Positions 45,284-53,984 of a DNA stretch of 57,783 nucleotides are shown piece after piece (the first letter of the stretch is position 1; each line of letters starts with the position of its first letter). Source of the stretch: Planctomycetota bacterium. GTDB taxonomy: Bacteria > Planctomycetota > UBA1135 > GCA-002686595. The notes beneath the pieces are model-generated. The model ran no database searches, had not been told where the DNA came from, and saw only the letters and a list, made by a program, of their open reading frames with translations. The stretch spans positions 1-57,783 of the forward strand of contig JAQXEK010000018.1 of the NCBI GenBank assembly GCA_029250885.1, read 5' to 3'. The position numbers and the translations under genes are program-made.

Positions 45284-46065
45284 AGTTTGAACTTGCCAAC
45301 ATGACCTGGCCCGAGGCAAAGGAAGCCTTCGACGCCGAAGCCGTAGTCATCCTGCCCGTAGGCTCCACCGAGCCCCACGGGCCGCACCTGCCCCTCAATA
45401 CCGATGTCACGATCGCCATGGCCCAGGCCCGGGCGGCTGCCGCGCAGCTGGATGCCGAGGGCGTGCGCTGCGTGATCGCGCCTCCGGTCGCCTATGGCTT
45501 GACTAACTTTACCGAGGGCTTTGCCGGGCGCTTGACCATTCGCCCCGGCACCCTATTTAGTCTGGTGGAGGACATCCTATTGGCCCTGGGCCAAGAGGGT
45601 TGCAAGCGCGTCGTACTCTCGAACGCGCACCTCGAGCCTGCCCACATCAAAGTACTGCGCTCGCTCATAGTCGATTTCGCAGGTCCCGATTGTCACCCTG
45701 ACACTACGGCGCCCATGGCGATCTTCCCGGACAACACACGCCGTCGTTGGGCCGCAACCCTGGGCGATGAGTTCAAGAGTGGCGAGTGCCACGCAGGCTG
45801 CTACGAGGCCAGCATTGTCATGGCCGCCGACCCGGCCCAAGTTCGCGAGGACAAGATGCGCGAGCTTCCCGCTGTGGACTTGAACTTGATCGAGTCCATG
45901 CAGTCCGGTGTTTCGACCTTTGTGGAGATGGGCAGCGAGGCCGCCTACAATGGCAACCCTGCTGCGGCCTCGGCCGAGGAAGGCAACGAGCGCATCGCGG
46001 CCCTTGCCGAGATGATCTGCACAAGTGTGCGCGAGACTTGGCCCGAACTCTTCGGCGCCCAATAG
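45280..46065 (+). CDS. Creatininase-family amidohydrolase
   Basis: The 261-residue metal hydrolase has PVGSTEPHGPHLPLNTDVTIA supplying Glu/His/Asp ligands, NFTEGFAGRLTIRPGTL, SNAHLEPAH and ECHAGCYEASIVMAA. The family includes creatinine amidohydrolase and archaeal formamide-cleaving ArfB. In this setting an amide or N-formyl hydrolysis, for instance of N-formylkynurenine, is an attractive but unproven role. Start and upstream stop overlap as ATGA, so it is coupled to the CoA ligase. Confidence 0.85.
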   Translation: MKFELANMTWPEAKEAFDAEAVVILPVGSTEPHGPHLPLNTDVTIAMAQARAAAAQLDAEGVRCVIAPPVAYGLTNFTEGFAGRLTIRPGTLFSLVEDILLALGQEGCKRVVLSNAHLEPAHIKVLRSLIVDFAGPDCHPDTTAPMAIFPDNTRRRWAATLGDEFKSGECHAGCYEASIVMAADPAQVREDKMRELPAVDLNLIESMQSGVSTFVEMGSEAAYNGNPAAASAEEGNERIAALAEMICTSVRETWPELFGAQ

Positions 46066-46101
46066 CCCAAACCCTACCGATTTTGAGCCTCTCTGACCTT
46101 A

Positions 46102-47001
46102 ATGAAGATCGCTGACATCTACGGCAAGGGCCGCCCCGTCTTTAGTTTCGAGTTCTTTCCGCCCAAAAGCGACCAGGCGGCCGAGGAGCTCTACGAGGCC
46201 GTCTCAGAGCTGAAGGAGCGCTACCGGCCGGACTTTATCTCGGTGACCTACGGAGCGGGTGGCAGCACCCGTGGTCGTGGCGTCAGCGTGGCTAAGCGGA
46301 TCCACTCCGAGCTCGAGCTAAATGTACTCGCCCACCTGACCTGTACCGATCATTCGACCGAGGAGATCGACCGCGTGGTGGACGAGTTGGTTGGCGCTGG
46401 GGTGGAGAACATCCTTGCCCTGCGCGGTGATGCCCCGGCAGGCGGTGGGGCGTTTGTTCCCCATGCCCAGGGCTTCTCCCACGCAACCGAGTTGATCCAG
46501 CACCTTCGCAGCCGCGATGAAATCGGTGCAGAGCTGGGGCTGGGCGGCGCGTGCTACCCCGAGAACCACCCGGAGTCGCCGAACCGTACCGAGGACATGA
46601 AGTGGACCCTCGCCAAGCAAGAAGCCGGCGCCGAATTCCTGATCTCCCAGCTGTTCTTCGACAACGACGACTACTTTGCCTCGATCGAGCGCGGTCGGCA
46701 AGCTGGCCTGACTATCCCGATCGTTCCCGGCATCATGCCTATTACCAGCGTCTCTCAGGTCGAGCGCTTTACCAAGATGTGCGGCGCTAAGATCCCCGCC
46801 GAGCTGATGGAACGCCTCGATAAGCGCAGAGACCACCCGGGCCGCGTGATGGCGATTGGCATTGAGTGGGCCATCGATCAATGCGTAGACCTTCTCGAGC
46901 GCGGTGCCCCGGGCATCCACTTCTACACCCTGAACAAGAGCGAGGCCACGCGCACGATCTTGGCCGGTATCCACGCGGGAATGCGATCTGCCGAGTTCTA
47001 A
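46102..47001 (+). CDS. metF: 5,10-methylenetetrahydrofolate reductase
   Basis: The 299-residue MetF-type TIM-barrel flavoenzyme reduces methylene-THF to methyl-THF for methionine synthesis. Signatures are VFSFEFFPPKSDQ with the catalytic Glu, VTYGAGGSTRGR, HLTCTDHSTEEI, LALRGDAPAGG, GGACYPENHPES and SQLFFDNDDYF. Length matches the bacterial enzyme. It follows the creatininase-family gene by 36 bp and may be on the same transcript. Confidence 0.95.
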   Translation: MKIADIYGKGRPVFSFEFFPPKSDQAAEELYEAVSELKERYRPDFISVTYGAGGSTRGRGVSVAKRIHSELELNVLAHLTCTDHSTEEIDRVVDELVGAGVENILALRGDAPAGGGAFVPHAQGFSHATELIQHLRSRDEIGAELGLGGACYPENHPESPNRTEDMKWTLAKQEAGAEFLISQLFFDNDDYFASIERGRQAGLTIPIVPGIMPITSVSQVERFTKMCGAKIPAELMERLDKRRDHPGRVMAIGIEWAIDQCVDLLERGAPGIHFYTLNKSEATRTILAGIHAGMRSAEF

Positions 47002-47014
47002 GGGCCCTAGCCAG

Positions 47015-47788
47015 GTGGTACCCCCAGCAGCCATCAGGCTGCTGCGGATCGCAGTGGCCCTCGCCGCCCTCGGTGCGGCCTACGTGTCTTGGTTCCAAGC
47101 GTCGTCGGTTAACTCGCTCCTGTTCATCGAGCTAGAGCGCGACGAACACTCGGCCCGCAATCTGGACATTGCAGCCGCTATTGGCCTCTGCCTCTGCGCT
47201 GCTGTACTTTGCCAGCCAGGGCGGCACGCGGCTCGGCTTGCCAGTGGCGCCGCTGCACTAATCGGCCTGTGGTTCTTGGCCCTAGCCACTGCTGACCAGG
47301 TCCTGCACAGCACGGCGTTCTCGCACCTCGCCCTACCCGCGGCCGCGCTGCGCATCGTCACACCGATCTTGCTTGCCCTTGTGCTACTTGGTCGCAGCTC
47401 GCGGGTCGAGTTTGGCCTGCGTGTAGCCGTCGCCTCGACCTTTGCCGTTCATGGCTATGAGGCCCTCTGCCACAACCCGAAGTTCTTGGACCTGATTTTA
47501 TTAAACCTGAACTTGGACACGGGCTCGCCCCTGTTCGGCGAAGCTAGTGCCCGGATCATACTGGACGTCATTGGCGCCGTTGATCTGCTCGTGGCTGGTC
47601 TCGTGCTGTTCCTGCGATCGCCGGCTCTTGCGGGGTACATGGCTCTGTGGGGAGCTGTAACCGCGCTCAGTCGCTGCGGCGCCATGGGGTGGGAGGCGTG
47701 GCCCGCCGTTGCAGTGCGTATGACGCATGTCGCTGGGCCACTCGCCCTGTTCCTTCTTTGGCGTCCCCGGGGCATAATCAAACGATGA
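47015..47788 (+). CDS. Polytopic membrane protein of unknown function
   Basis: The 257-residue protein starts at GTG 47015, 13 bp after metF. About seven hydrophobic segments fill it (for example LLRIAVALAALGAAYVSWF, VAVASTFAVHGYEAL, LALFLLWRPRG). A conserved-looking GYEALCHNPKFLDLIL patch lies mid-protein. It resembles DoxX-like or other small redox-associated membrane proteins only vaguely. Its stop overlaps the downstream phosphatase start (ATGA). Confidence 0.55.
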   Translation: MVPPAAIRLLRIAVALAALGAAYVSWFQASSVNSLLFIELERDEHSARNLDIAAAIGLCLCAAVLCQPGRHAARLASGAAALIGLWFLALATADQVLHSTAFSHLALPAAALRIVTPILLALVLLGRSSRVEFGLRVAVASTFAVHGYEALCHNPKFLDLILLNLNLDTGSPLFGEASARIILDVIGAVDLLVAGLVLFLRSPALAGYMALWGAVTALSRCGAMGWEAWPAVAVRMTHVAGPLALFLLWRPRGIIKR

Positions 47789-49104
47789 CTCTTCCTGGAT
47801 TGAAATTTACCCTTGTCGCCCTTGCCCTTGGTCTGGCTTGCAGCCAGTCGAGCCCCACTTTGCAGGGGCAGGTGCCCTTAGCTTTGGACGAGACCGCTGA
47901 TACTGGTGTTACCGGTAATACCAAAGGGAACCAGCCGATCCAGTGGCGTGTAATCTGGACGACGGACCCCCAGCACAGGGCGACGATCTCATGGAGTACA
48001 CGAAAAGAGACCGGCGATAACCACCTGCGGATTTGGCCCAAGGGAAAGGACAGTCAGCACCGTAAGGTCGTCGCCCAGCACAACGGGACCTTCACTCTAA
48101 ACGTGTCCGAGATGAAGGACTTGGACCCCGTTTACTATCACCATGTGCGTTTAGATGGACTTGAGCCCGGTGTGACCTACGAGTTCGAGCTGAATTCGGA
48201 TGGCTCTAAGTCTCGGACTCTTAGCTTCCGCTCCGCGCCGGCCATCGACTCAACCGAGAGCTTCTCCCTTATCTATGGGGGAGACTCGCGTACCGGCAAG
48301 GAGGACCGCCAGCGCATGAACCGCCTGTCGGCCGAGCTGACCTCCCGCTTGCCTGATGCGATCGCCTTCGTCCACGGAGGTGACTACATCTACGACGGGC
48401 GCCAGTTCCTCCAGTGGACCGAGTGGATGACCCACGACGAGCTGCGCACCACTTCCGATGGGCGCGTGCTGCCGATCATCCCGACCCGAGGTAACCACGA
48501 TATCGGCGACCTTTACGACGAGGTCTTTGACACCCCCGGCGCAAAGGGTGAGAACTACTACCACACCACCCTGCCCAATGGCGTCAACCTGCTGACGCTC
48601 AACACGAACATCAGCCACGCTGGTGACCAGCGCGTCTGGCTGGCGGGGCAGCTGATGGGCCTGCGTCCCGATTCACGTTGGCTACTGGCCCAGTACCACC
48701 GGCCGGCCTACCCGGCGGTGAAGCAGCCCGGCGAAGCAAAGGCAGCCTGGGTCCCACTCTTCGAGGCCCACGATGTGGACCTTGTCTTCGAGTCTGATGG
48801 CCACGCGATCAAGCGCACCGTTCCGATCCGCGGCGACAAACTAGACCCCACCGGCGTCGTCTACATCGGCGAGGGGGGGCTCGGCGTGCCCCAGCGCACG
48901 CCCGACTCCGATCGCTGGTATCTCCAGTCACCAGGGATGTCGGGCCGGGGGCATCACCTGACGACGGTCTCGTTTTCTGGGGACCAGCTGCGGCTCGTGA
49001 CCCAGGGGTTTGCTGTGGATGAGGAGTCTGGCCGTATCGGAGACCCCGGCGGGGACTCCGTGATCTTCGACGAGGTTGTGATGCAGAGGCGCGGCGCCGA
49101 GTAA
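47785..49104 (+). CDS. Purple-acid-phosphatase-like metallophosphoesterase lipoprotein
   Basis: From the ATG at 47785 (overlapping the previous stop) the protein has 439 residues. A lipoprotein signal is present (VALALGLAC). An N-terminal Fn3-like PAP domain (WRVIWTTDPQHRATISWST, YYHHVRLDGLEPGVTYEFEL) precedes the metallophosphoesterase core with GGDSRTGKED, GGDYIYDG, TRGNHDIG, LAQYHRPAYP and ESDGHAIKRT. These are the metal-binding motifs of purple acid phosphatases acting on phosphoesters in the periplasm. It is the last gene before a very strong terminator. Confidence 0.85.
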   Translation: MTLPGLKFTLVALALGLACSQSSPTLQGQVPLALDETADTGVTGNTKGNQPIQWRVIWTTDPQHRATISWSTRKETGDNHLRIWPKGKDSQHRKVVAQHNGTFTLNVSEMKDLDPVYYHHVRLDGLEPGVTYEFELNSDGSKSRTLSFRSAPAIDSTESFSLIYGGDSRTGKEDRQRMNRLSAELTSRLPDAIAFVHGGDYIYDGRQFLQWTEWMTHDELRTTSDGRVLPIIPTRGNHDIGDLYDEVFDTPGAKGENYYHTTLPNGVNLLTLNTNISHAGDQRVWLAGQLMGLRPDSRWLLAQYHRPAYPAVKQPGEAKAAWVPLFEAHDVDLVFESDGHAIKRTVPIRGDKLDPTGVVYIGEGGLGVPQRTPDSDRWYLQSPGMSGRGHHLTTVSFSGDQLRLVTQGFAVDEESGRIGDPGGDSVIFDEVVMQRRGAE

Positions 49105-49123
49105 ACGGCTCCGGCCAGGCACC

Positions 49124-49165
49124 AAAAAGCGGGGCGATCTGACAAGTCAGATCGCCCCGCTTTTT
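49124..49165. terminator. Bidirectional terminator, 20-bp perfect stem
   Basis: A perfect 20-bp inverted repeat (49124-49143 with 49146-49165) with only a 2-nt centre is flanked by A5 and T5 runs. It sits between the convergent phosphatase and Mrp genes and can act in both directions. Confidence 0.92.
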
Positions 49166-49203
49166 AGGTTTTGAGCCCTCTTGCGGACCCTAAGCTTGTT
49201 CGT

Positions 49204-50355
49204 CTACTGCATCACTGGCAGCTGCATTCGCTCGCGCTTTGCAATCTGCTGGGCGAAGATGCCCGCGATGGTGCCAAAGGTTTTCGCGATGTGAGAGTCC
49301 GGGTCGACCTTGGTCACCGGAGCGCCGCCGTCGCCGCCCACGCGTACGCGCGGGTTGAGCGGAATGCGACCGAGCATCTCGAAGCCGTGCTTGGCGACGA
49401 GGCCGTCCGCTCCACCCTCGCCGAAGATCGGCACGATGGTCTCAAACTTGCCTTCGCCATCCACGTCTACGGACTCAATACCGTTGCCGGTGTCGAGCTG
49501 CAGCTTGGTGGCGGCGGTGATGCCTTCGACCTGACCGGAGACCGAGTAGCCGGCCATGTTTTCAACGATGCCAAGGATCGGTACGTTGACCTGGTTAAAC
49601 ATGCTGATGGCCTTGCCGACGTCAAATGTCGAGACTGCCTGGGGGGTAGTGACTAGTACCGCGCCGGTCATGGGCACGATCTGCGCGAGGGAGAGCTGGG
49701 CGTCACCGGTGCCGGGCGGCATGTCCACCAAGAGGTAGTCGAGCTCGCCCCACTCGACGTCGCCGAGAAACTGTTCGATGAGCTTGTGGACCATCGGGCC
49801 ACGCCAGATGACGGGCTTCTCTTCAGGGATCAAGTAGCCGATCGACATGGACTTGATGCCGTAGTTGATCTTGGGAATCAGGCGGCCGTCAACGACGTCG
49901 GGCTCGCCGCTGCAGCCAAGCATCATGGGGATGTCGGGTCCGTGGACGTCGCAGTCGAGGATGCCGACCTTCGCGCCGGTTGCCGCAAGCGCGACCGCCA
50001 GGTTGATCGTGACGGTACTCTTGCCAACGCCACCCTTGCCGGACGACACGGCGACCACGTGGCTTACGCCCGGTGCCATCTCATCGGCGCTGCGCTCGCG
50101 ACCGCGCACGGTGGCGGTCATCTCCACGGTCACCTTGACCATTCCGGGCAGAGCCATCAAGAGCTCCTCGGCCTGGGTCTTCATCAGATCCTTGACGGGA
50201 CATGCGGGCGTGGTCAAGTTGATCGTGACCTTCGCGATACCGTCGCAGACCGTGGCCTGTGTGATAAAGCCAAGGCTCACAATGTCCTTGTGCAGGTCGG
50301 GATCAATGATGTTGGAGAGGGCCTTAAGCAGGTCGTCCTTGGTGATAGAGCTCAC
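49204..50355 (-). CDS. Mrp/ApbC-type P-loop ATPase, CxxC-less
   Basis: The 383-residue protein has an N-terminal MIP18/DUF59 domain (about 1-90, IIDPDLHKDIVSLGFI) and a deviant Walker A VSSGKGGVGKSTVTINLA, then DCDVHGPDIPMMLG and VDMPPGTGDAQLS. It normally builds or carries 4Fe-4S clusters. The usual CxxC after the VENM motif is absent: VENMAGYS is followed by an about 40-residue insertion (VSGQVEGITAATKLQLDTGN...) before PIFGEGGA. Cluster binding through that motif is therefore lost or handled differently. Confidence 0.88.
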   Translation of the reverse strand: MSSITKDDLLKALSNIIDPDLHKDIVSLGFITQATVCDGIAKVTINLTTPACPVKDLMKTQAEELLMALPGMVKVTVEMTATVRGRERSADEMAPGVSHVVAVSSGKGGVGKSTVTINLAVALAATGAKVGILDCDVHGPDIPMMLGCSGEPDVVDGRLIPKINYGIKSMSIGYLIPEEKPVIWRGPMVHKLIEQFLGDVEWGELDYLLVDMPPGTGDAQLSLAQIVPMTGAVLVTTPQAVSTFDVGKAISMFNQVNVPILGIVENMAGYSVSGQVEGITAATKLQLDTGNGIESVDVDGEGKFETIVPIFGEGGADGLVAKHGFEMLGRIPLNPRVRVGGDGGAPVTKVDPDSHIAKTFGTIAGIFAQQIAKRERMQLPVMQ

Positions 50356-50605
50356 GTGATGCTTGGGAAGAGGTTGCCCTTCGAGTGTGCTCGCGGGGCG
50401 GTTTTAATTGCAGGTTCAAGACGGGCCGTAGATAGTCCGCTGCCTGCCGCGAATCCTACGCTCACGGGAGGTTTTGGTCTAGCCCGGGACGCGGCTTGCA
50501 ACACGAAATACACCTTGGCGGGGAATAGGGCCTGGGCAAGCGCGTCAGAAGGGCGGGCCGAGAGGTCCACTTACACGGCCGCAACCACCTGACCCGGATT
50601 TATCT

Positions 50606-51700
50606 ATGGGACTCATCCTCCACTCGCTTCTGCTCTTGCCCGTCTTAGGCGCCTCGGCGACCTTAACCCAGCAGGAGAGCTTCTCGCCAAATGACCTACC
50701 CAAGCCAAGTGACGCAATAGTCATCGATCTGACAACGACCACGACCATGGCCCAGTTGATCGATTCCTATTGCGAGGTCACGGGGATCCGGATCCTTGTG
50801 GACCCCGAGACGCACACCCTCGCCACTTCCAAGGCCTTCACCGGCTTTGGCAAGCAACTGGTGCTCAAGCCAGGCGATGTCCAGTCCTTCTTCGAGAGCA
50901 CCCTGGCCTCCCAGAATTTTCGGCTGGCAAGAATGAGCCACGGGGATTTCACGACCTTCACTCTGCTCAGCGCAGACACAGGTCTCCGGAGGAGCTTCAA
51001 GAGCGGGTCCCCATTTACGATGGTGGAGTCCAAGGACCTGCACTTGTGGGCAGGCCATGACGCCATCTTGGTGCAGTCCACCATCGAGGTCGAGGGCGTC
51101 GATATGCGCCAAGTTGGGACGAACCTCCGCCCGCTGTTCTCCGATCCTAACTTTCAATCGATCATGTCGGCGGGCAGCACCAACTCGCTGATCTTTCAAG
51201 GGACCGGGAGTCAGGTCGCGGCTGTCTCGGAGCTGCTCCAGACCATCGGCAAGCGCGCTAGGGCCGAGAATGAGCGAAGTGCCGAGCTTATGCATGTGGC
51301 CGAGCAAGGTATGTTGGAGCAGGAAATCGAAGCGGCTTCGCACACCCAGGGCGCGATCACCGTAGGCCGTGTTCCGAAGGTGTCGATCACACCGATTGAA
51401 AAACGCCCGCACCTGACGACTGCCGTGCTGGAGATCTCGACCGATCTACGGGAAGTCACGAGTGTCCTAGAGGAACTAAGCGCCACTCGACACAACGCGG
51501 AGAATGCGCACCGAATCTGGTTCACAGCCGATGACGGCACCCAAGTGCTCTGGCCCCGCCCGCGCATGACCTTTGTCAGGAAGAACACCATCACATCCAA
51601 TGCCAGTGGTTCGCTGATTGTTCAGGCGACCACAGACGACCTGGCATGGGTCCAAAAGGCCATCGGGCTCATTATGGACCAGACGGTAGAGGAGAAGTAG
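50606..51700 (+). CDS. Secreted protein with secretin N-domains but no secretin pore
   Basis: The 364-residue protein has a signal peptide (about 1-18). A GspD N0-like segment ([20 protein letters not shown]) is followed by an N1-like repeat ([40 protein letters not shown]) and a late helix-rich part. No C-terminal secretin barrel is present, so it cannot form a pore alone. It may be a periplasmic partner of a type II/IV system elsewhere. It ends about 110 bp before queC. Confidence 0.7.
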   Translation: MGLILHSLLLLPVLGASATLTQQESFSPNDLPKPSDAIVIDLTTTTTMAQLIDSYCEVTGIRILVDPETHTLATSKAFTGFGKQLVLKPGDVQSFFESTLASQNFRLARMSHGDFTTFTLLSADTGLRRSFKSGSPFTMVESKDLHLWAGHDAILVQSTIEVEGVDMRQVGTNLRPLFSDPNFQSIMSAGSTNSLIFQGTGSQVAAVSELLQTIGKRARAENERSAELMHVAEQGMLEQEIEAASHTQGAITVGRVPKVSITPIEKRPHLTTAVLEISTDLREVTSVLEELSATRHNAENAHRIWFTADDGTQVLWPRPRMTFVRKNTITSNASGSLIVQATTDDLAWVQKAIGLIMDQTVEEK

Positions 51701-51809
51701 TCGACTACTTCTGGGCTTTCTCGTTCCCGGGGGGGGATCCGAGAAGGCGACGGGGCGAGGGGGCAGTATCCTGTTCTCTCGCCCGTTTTCGTTTGCCCTG
51801 CCCTGTCCC

Positions 51810-52538
51810 ATGACTCGATCCCTTCCCGCAGCCGTCTGCCTTGTGTCCGGTGGCATGGACTCGGCTGTCACCCTCGCCGAGGCCCGTGCAGCTGGGTTTG
51901 AGCCCTATGCCTTGTCCTTCCGCTATGGCCAGCGCCATGCGGTCGAGCTCGCCGCTGCCCAGCGCGTGGCGGCAGCCGCTGGAGTGCGCGATCACCGTAT
52001 CGTCGACCTAGACCTGTCGGCCCTCGGCGGCTCATCGCTGACGGACGACATCGACGTGCCGAAAGGTCGTGAGTTCAAGGGCGACGGCTCGGGAGAGATC
52101 CCCTCGACCTATGTGCCCGCGCGCAACACGGTCTTCTTGAGCGTGGCCCTTGGCTGGGCCGAGGTGCTGGGCGCCGCGGACCTGTTCCTCGGTGTCAACG
52201 CAGTGGACTACTCGGGCTACCCCGACTGCCGCCCGGAGTTCTTGGAGGCCTTCGAGCGCCTTGCCAACCTTGCGACTGCGGCGGCCACCGAGGGCGGCAC
52301 GCGCTTTCGCGTGCACGCCCCCCTGCTGCAAGCGACCAAGGCCGAGATTGTGGTTCGCGCCAAGGAGCTCGGTGTAGACCTGGGCCTGACTCACACCTGT
52401 TACGACCCCGTATTGGGCACCGACCCCGAGCGCGCCCTAGCCTGTGGCCGCTGCGATGCCTGCGTGTTGCGGCTCGCGGGCTTCGCCGGCGCGGGCGAGA
52501 GCGACCCCGTTGCCTACGCCACCCAAGAGAAGCCATGA
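51810..52538 (+). CDS. queC: 7-cyano-7-deazaguanine synthase QueC
   Basis: The 242-residue PP-loop enzyme converts 7-carboxy-7-deazaguanine to preQ0 using ATP and ammonia, for queuosine in tRNA. It has the PP-loop [32 protein letters not shown] with [10 protein letters not shown], and the C-terminal zinc site [17 protein letters not shown]. Its TGA overlaps the mazG ATG (ATGA). It links to the tRNA-queuosine glycosyltransferase homologue at 2902 and to tRNA-Asp nearby; no other que genes are visible. Confidence 0.95.
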   Translation: MTRSLPAAVCLVSGGMDSAVTLAEARAAGFEPYALSFRYGQRHAVELAAAQRVAAAAGVRDHRIVDLDLSALGGSSLTDDIDVPKGREFKGDGSGEIPSTYVPARNTVFLSVALGWAEVLGAADLFLGVNAVDYSGYPDCRPEFLEAFERLANLATAAATEGGTRFRVHAPLLQATKAEIVVRAKELGVDLGLTHTCYDPVLGTDPERALACGRCDACVLRLAGFAGAGESDPVAYATQEKP

Positions 52539-53398
52539 CCGACATCCCGCCCACCGCCTACGCCTTCGACGAGCCCGCATCCGTGGGGGAGCCGCGCTTG
52601 GACGCCATCCAACGGCTTGTCCAGGTCGTCGACCGTCTGCGCGATCCCGCGACCGGCTGCCCCTGGGACTTGAAGCAGCGACCCGAGACCCTGACCGCTA
52701 GTCTGGTCGAGGAGGCCTTCGAGGTGGTGGAGGCCATCGAGCAGCGCCTCGAAGATCCGGACCAAGACCACGTCGCCGAAGAGGCCGGAGACCTGTTGAT
52801 GAACCTGGTGCTGATCGCGCGCATCGAACAGCAGGCCGGCGGCTTCTCCCTGGCAGAGATGGCGAACGCGGTCGCCGACAAGCTGATCCGGCGCCACCCC
52901 CACGTCTTTGGGGATGCGACCGTCTCCGGCGACGACGAGGTGCTGACCAACTGGGAGGCGATTAAGAAGCAAGAGCGCGCGGAGGCCGACTCCGACACCA
53001 GCGCGGTGGCCGGCGTTCCTGCCAACCTGCCCGCCTTGCAGCGCGCCTATCGCATCGGTGGCAAGGCCATGTCGGCTGGCTTCCGCTGGGAGGACAGCGC
53101 CGGTGCCTTGGACAAGATCGCCGAGGAGATGGCTGAGGTGCGCGAGGCCTTCGGTCCCGGTCCCGAGCACAACCCCGAGCGCAAAGAGGACCTCGAGAGC
53201 GAGCTTGGTGACTTGCTCTTGGCCAGCGCGCTCTTTGGTCGCTACAACAAGATTGATCCCGAGGCGGCCCTGCGCAAGAGCCTGCGAAGGTTCGAGGCGC
53301 GCTTTCGCTCCGTCGAGCAGAGCCTGGGCGGGGACGTCAAAGGGAAGAGCCTAGAGGAGATGATGGCGGCCTGGGAAGCGGCTAAGCGCTCGGAGTAG
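52535..53398 (+). CDS. mazG: Nucleoside triphosphate pyrophosphohydrolase MazG
   Basis: The 287-residue protein carries the two MazG domains. The first shows [27 protein letters not shown] and [16 protein letters not shown]; the second shows [20 protein letters not shown] and [11 protein letters not shown]. It hydrolyses nucleoside triphosphates to monophosphates, limiting aberrant dNTPs. Length matches E. coli MazG. It is coupled to queC by an ATGA overlap. Confidence 0.93.
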   Translation: MTDIPPTAYAFDEPASVGEPRLDAIQRLVQVVDRLRDPATGCPWDLKQRPETLTASLVEEAFEVVEAIEQRLEDPDQDHVAEEAGDLLMNLVLIARIEQQAGGFSLAEMANAVADKLIRRHPHVFGDATVSGDDEVLTNWEAIKKQERAEADSDTSAVAGVPANLPALQRAYRIGGKAMSAGFRWEDSAGALDKIAEEMAEVREAFGPGPEHNPERKEDLESELGDLLLASALFGRYNKIDPEAALRKSLRRFEARFRSVEQSLGGDVKGKSLEEMMAAWEAAKRSE

Positions 53399-53602
53399 CC
53401 GCCGTCTCGCGGGGGCCGTGTTTCAAATTCAGAGAGATACGGCATACCTGCTGGGGACCCAACACCCACTGGCTCCCCAACCGAAAGGCACCGCTACCCC
53501 GCCCACATCCCCCCAATTGCGCGGAGCGCCTATCTAAAAACCGCGCCGAGCCCCCCAAACCAAAATCACCACCCAAAAACCCAAGACCCCTCCCCGAACC
53601 GC

Positions 53603-53630
53603 TTGACCTCCCTTCCTTTCCCGCTATACT
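53603..53630 (+). promoter_or_regulatory. Sigma70-like promoter of tRNA-Asp
   Basis: TTGACC at 53603-53608 and TATACT at 53625-53630 with 16-bp spacing, ending 30 bp before the tRNA gene. Confidence 0.75.
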
Positions 53631-53660
53631 TCCCGCCCCCTTACGGGGAAAACTGAAAGC

Positions 53661-53737
53661 GGGGGCGTAGCTCAATTGGTTAGAGTGCCGGCCTGTCACG
53701 CCGGAGGTTGCGGGTTCAAGTCCCGTCATCCTCGCCA
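53661..53737 (+). tRNA. tRNA-Asp (GUC) with mismatched acceptor stem
   Basis: A 77-nt cloverleaf with encoded CCA, anticodon GTC and a well-paired anticodon arm (CCGGCCTGTCACGCCGG). The acceptor strands fit poorly: the 5' strand GGGGGCG faces a 3' strand CATCCTC, giving one C-A mismatch and two G-U wobbles. The 3' strand would pair perfectly with GAGGATG. The two halves look as if they come from different tRNA-Asp genes; sequence composition changes at this point. Confidence 0.88.
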
Positions 53738-53984
53738 TCCCGCCCCTCCGCCGCCCTGCGCGGCGCCCGAGTCCCGCCCCGACTGTCCCATGGACTGCGG
53801 GGCGGCGTTCGTTTGAGCCGGACCCATGCCGCGGTCGGCCCCAGGCTGATCGGGGGGACCTCGGGGAGGCAGACAGGGGACCTGGTGGAGCCTGTACGGC
53901 TCACCTCTTCCGACCTGTTGGCTGTGGCGCAAGCAGGGGCGGTCAGGCTCGCATGCGGGGGGGGCTAAACCGTAAGGTCCGCCC
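53738..53984. other. Spacer after tRNA-Asp, no gene seen
   Basis: About 250 bp of very GC-rich sequence between tRNA-Asp and the RNase D gene. Short frames here overlap the tRNA or are antisense. It may contain the rnd promoter. Confidence 0.4.

Noticed and set aside
53708..53968. Small plus-strand frame overlapping tRNA-Asp
   Set aside because: It begins within the tRNA gene and has arginine/serine-rich random composition.
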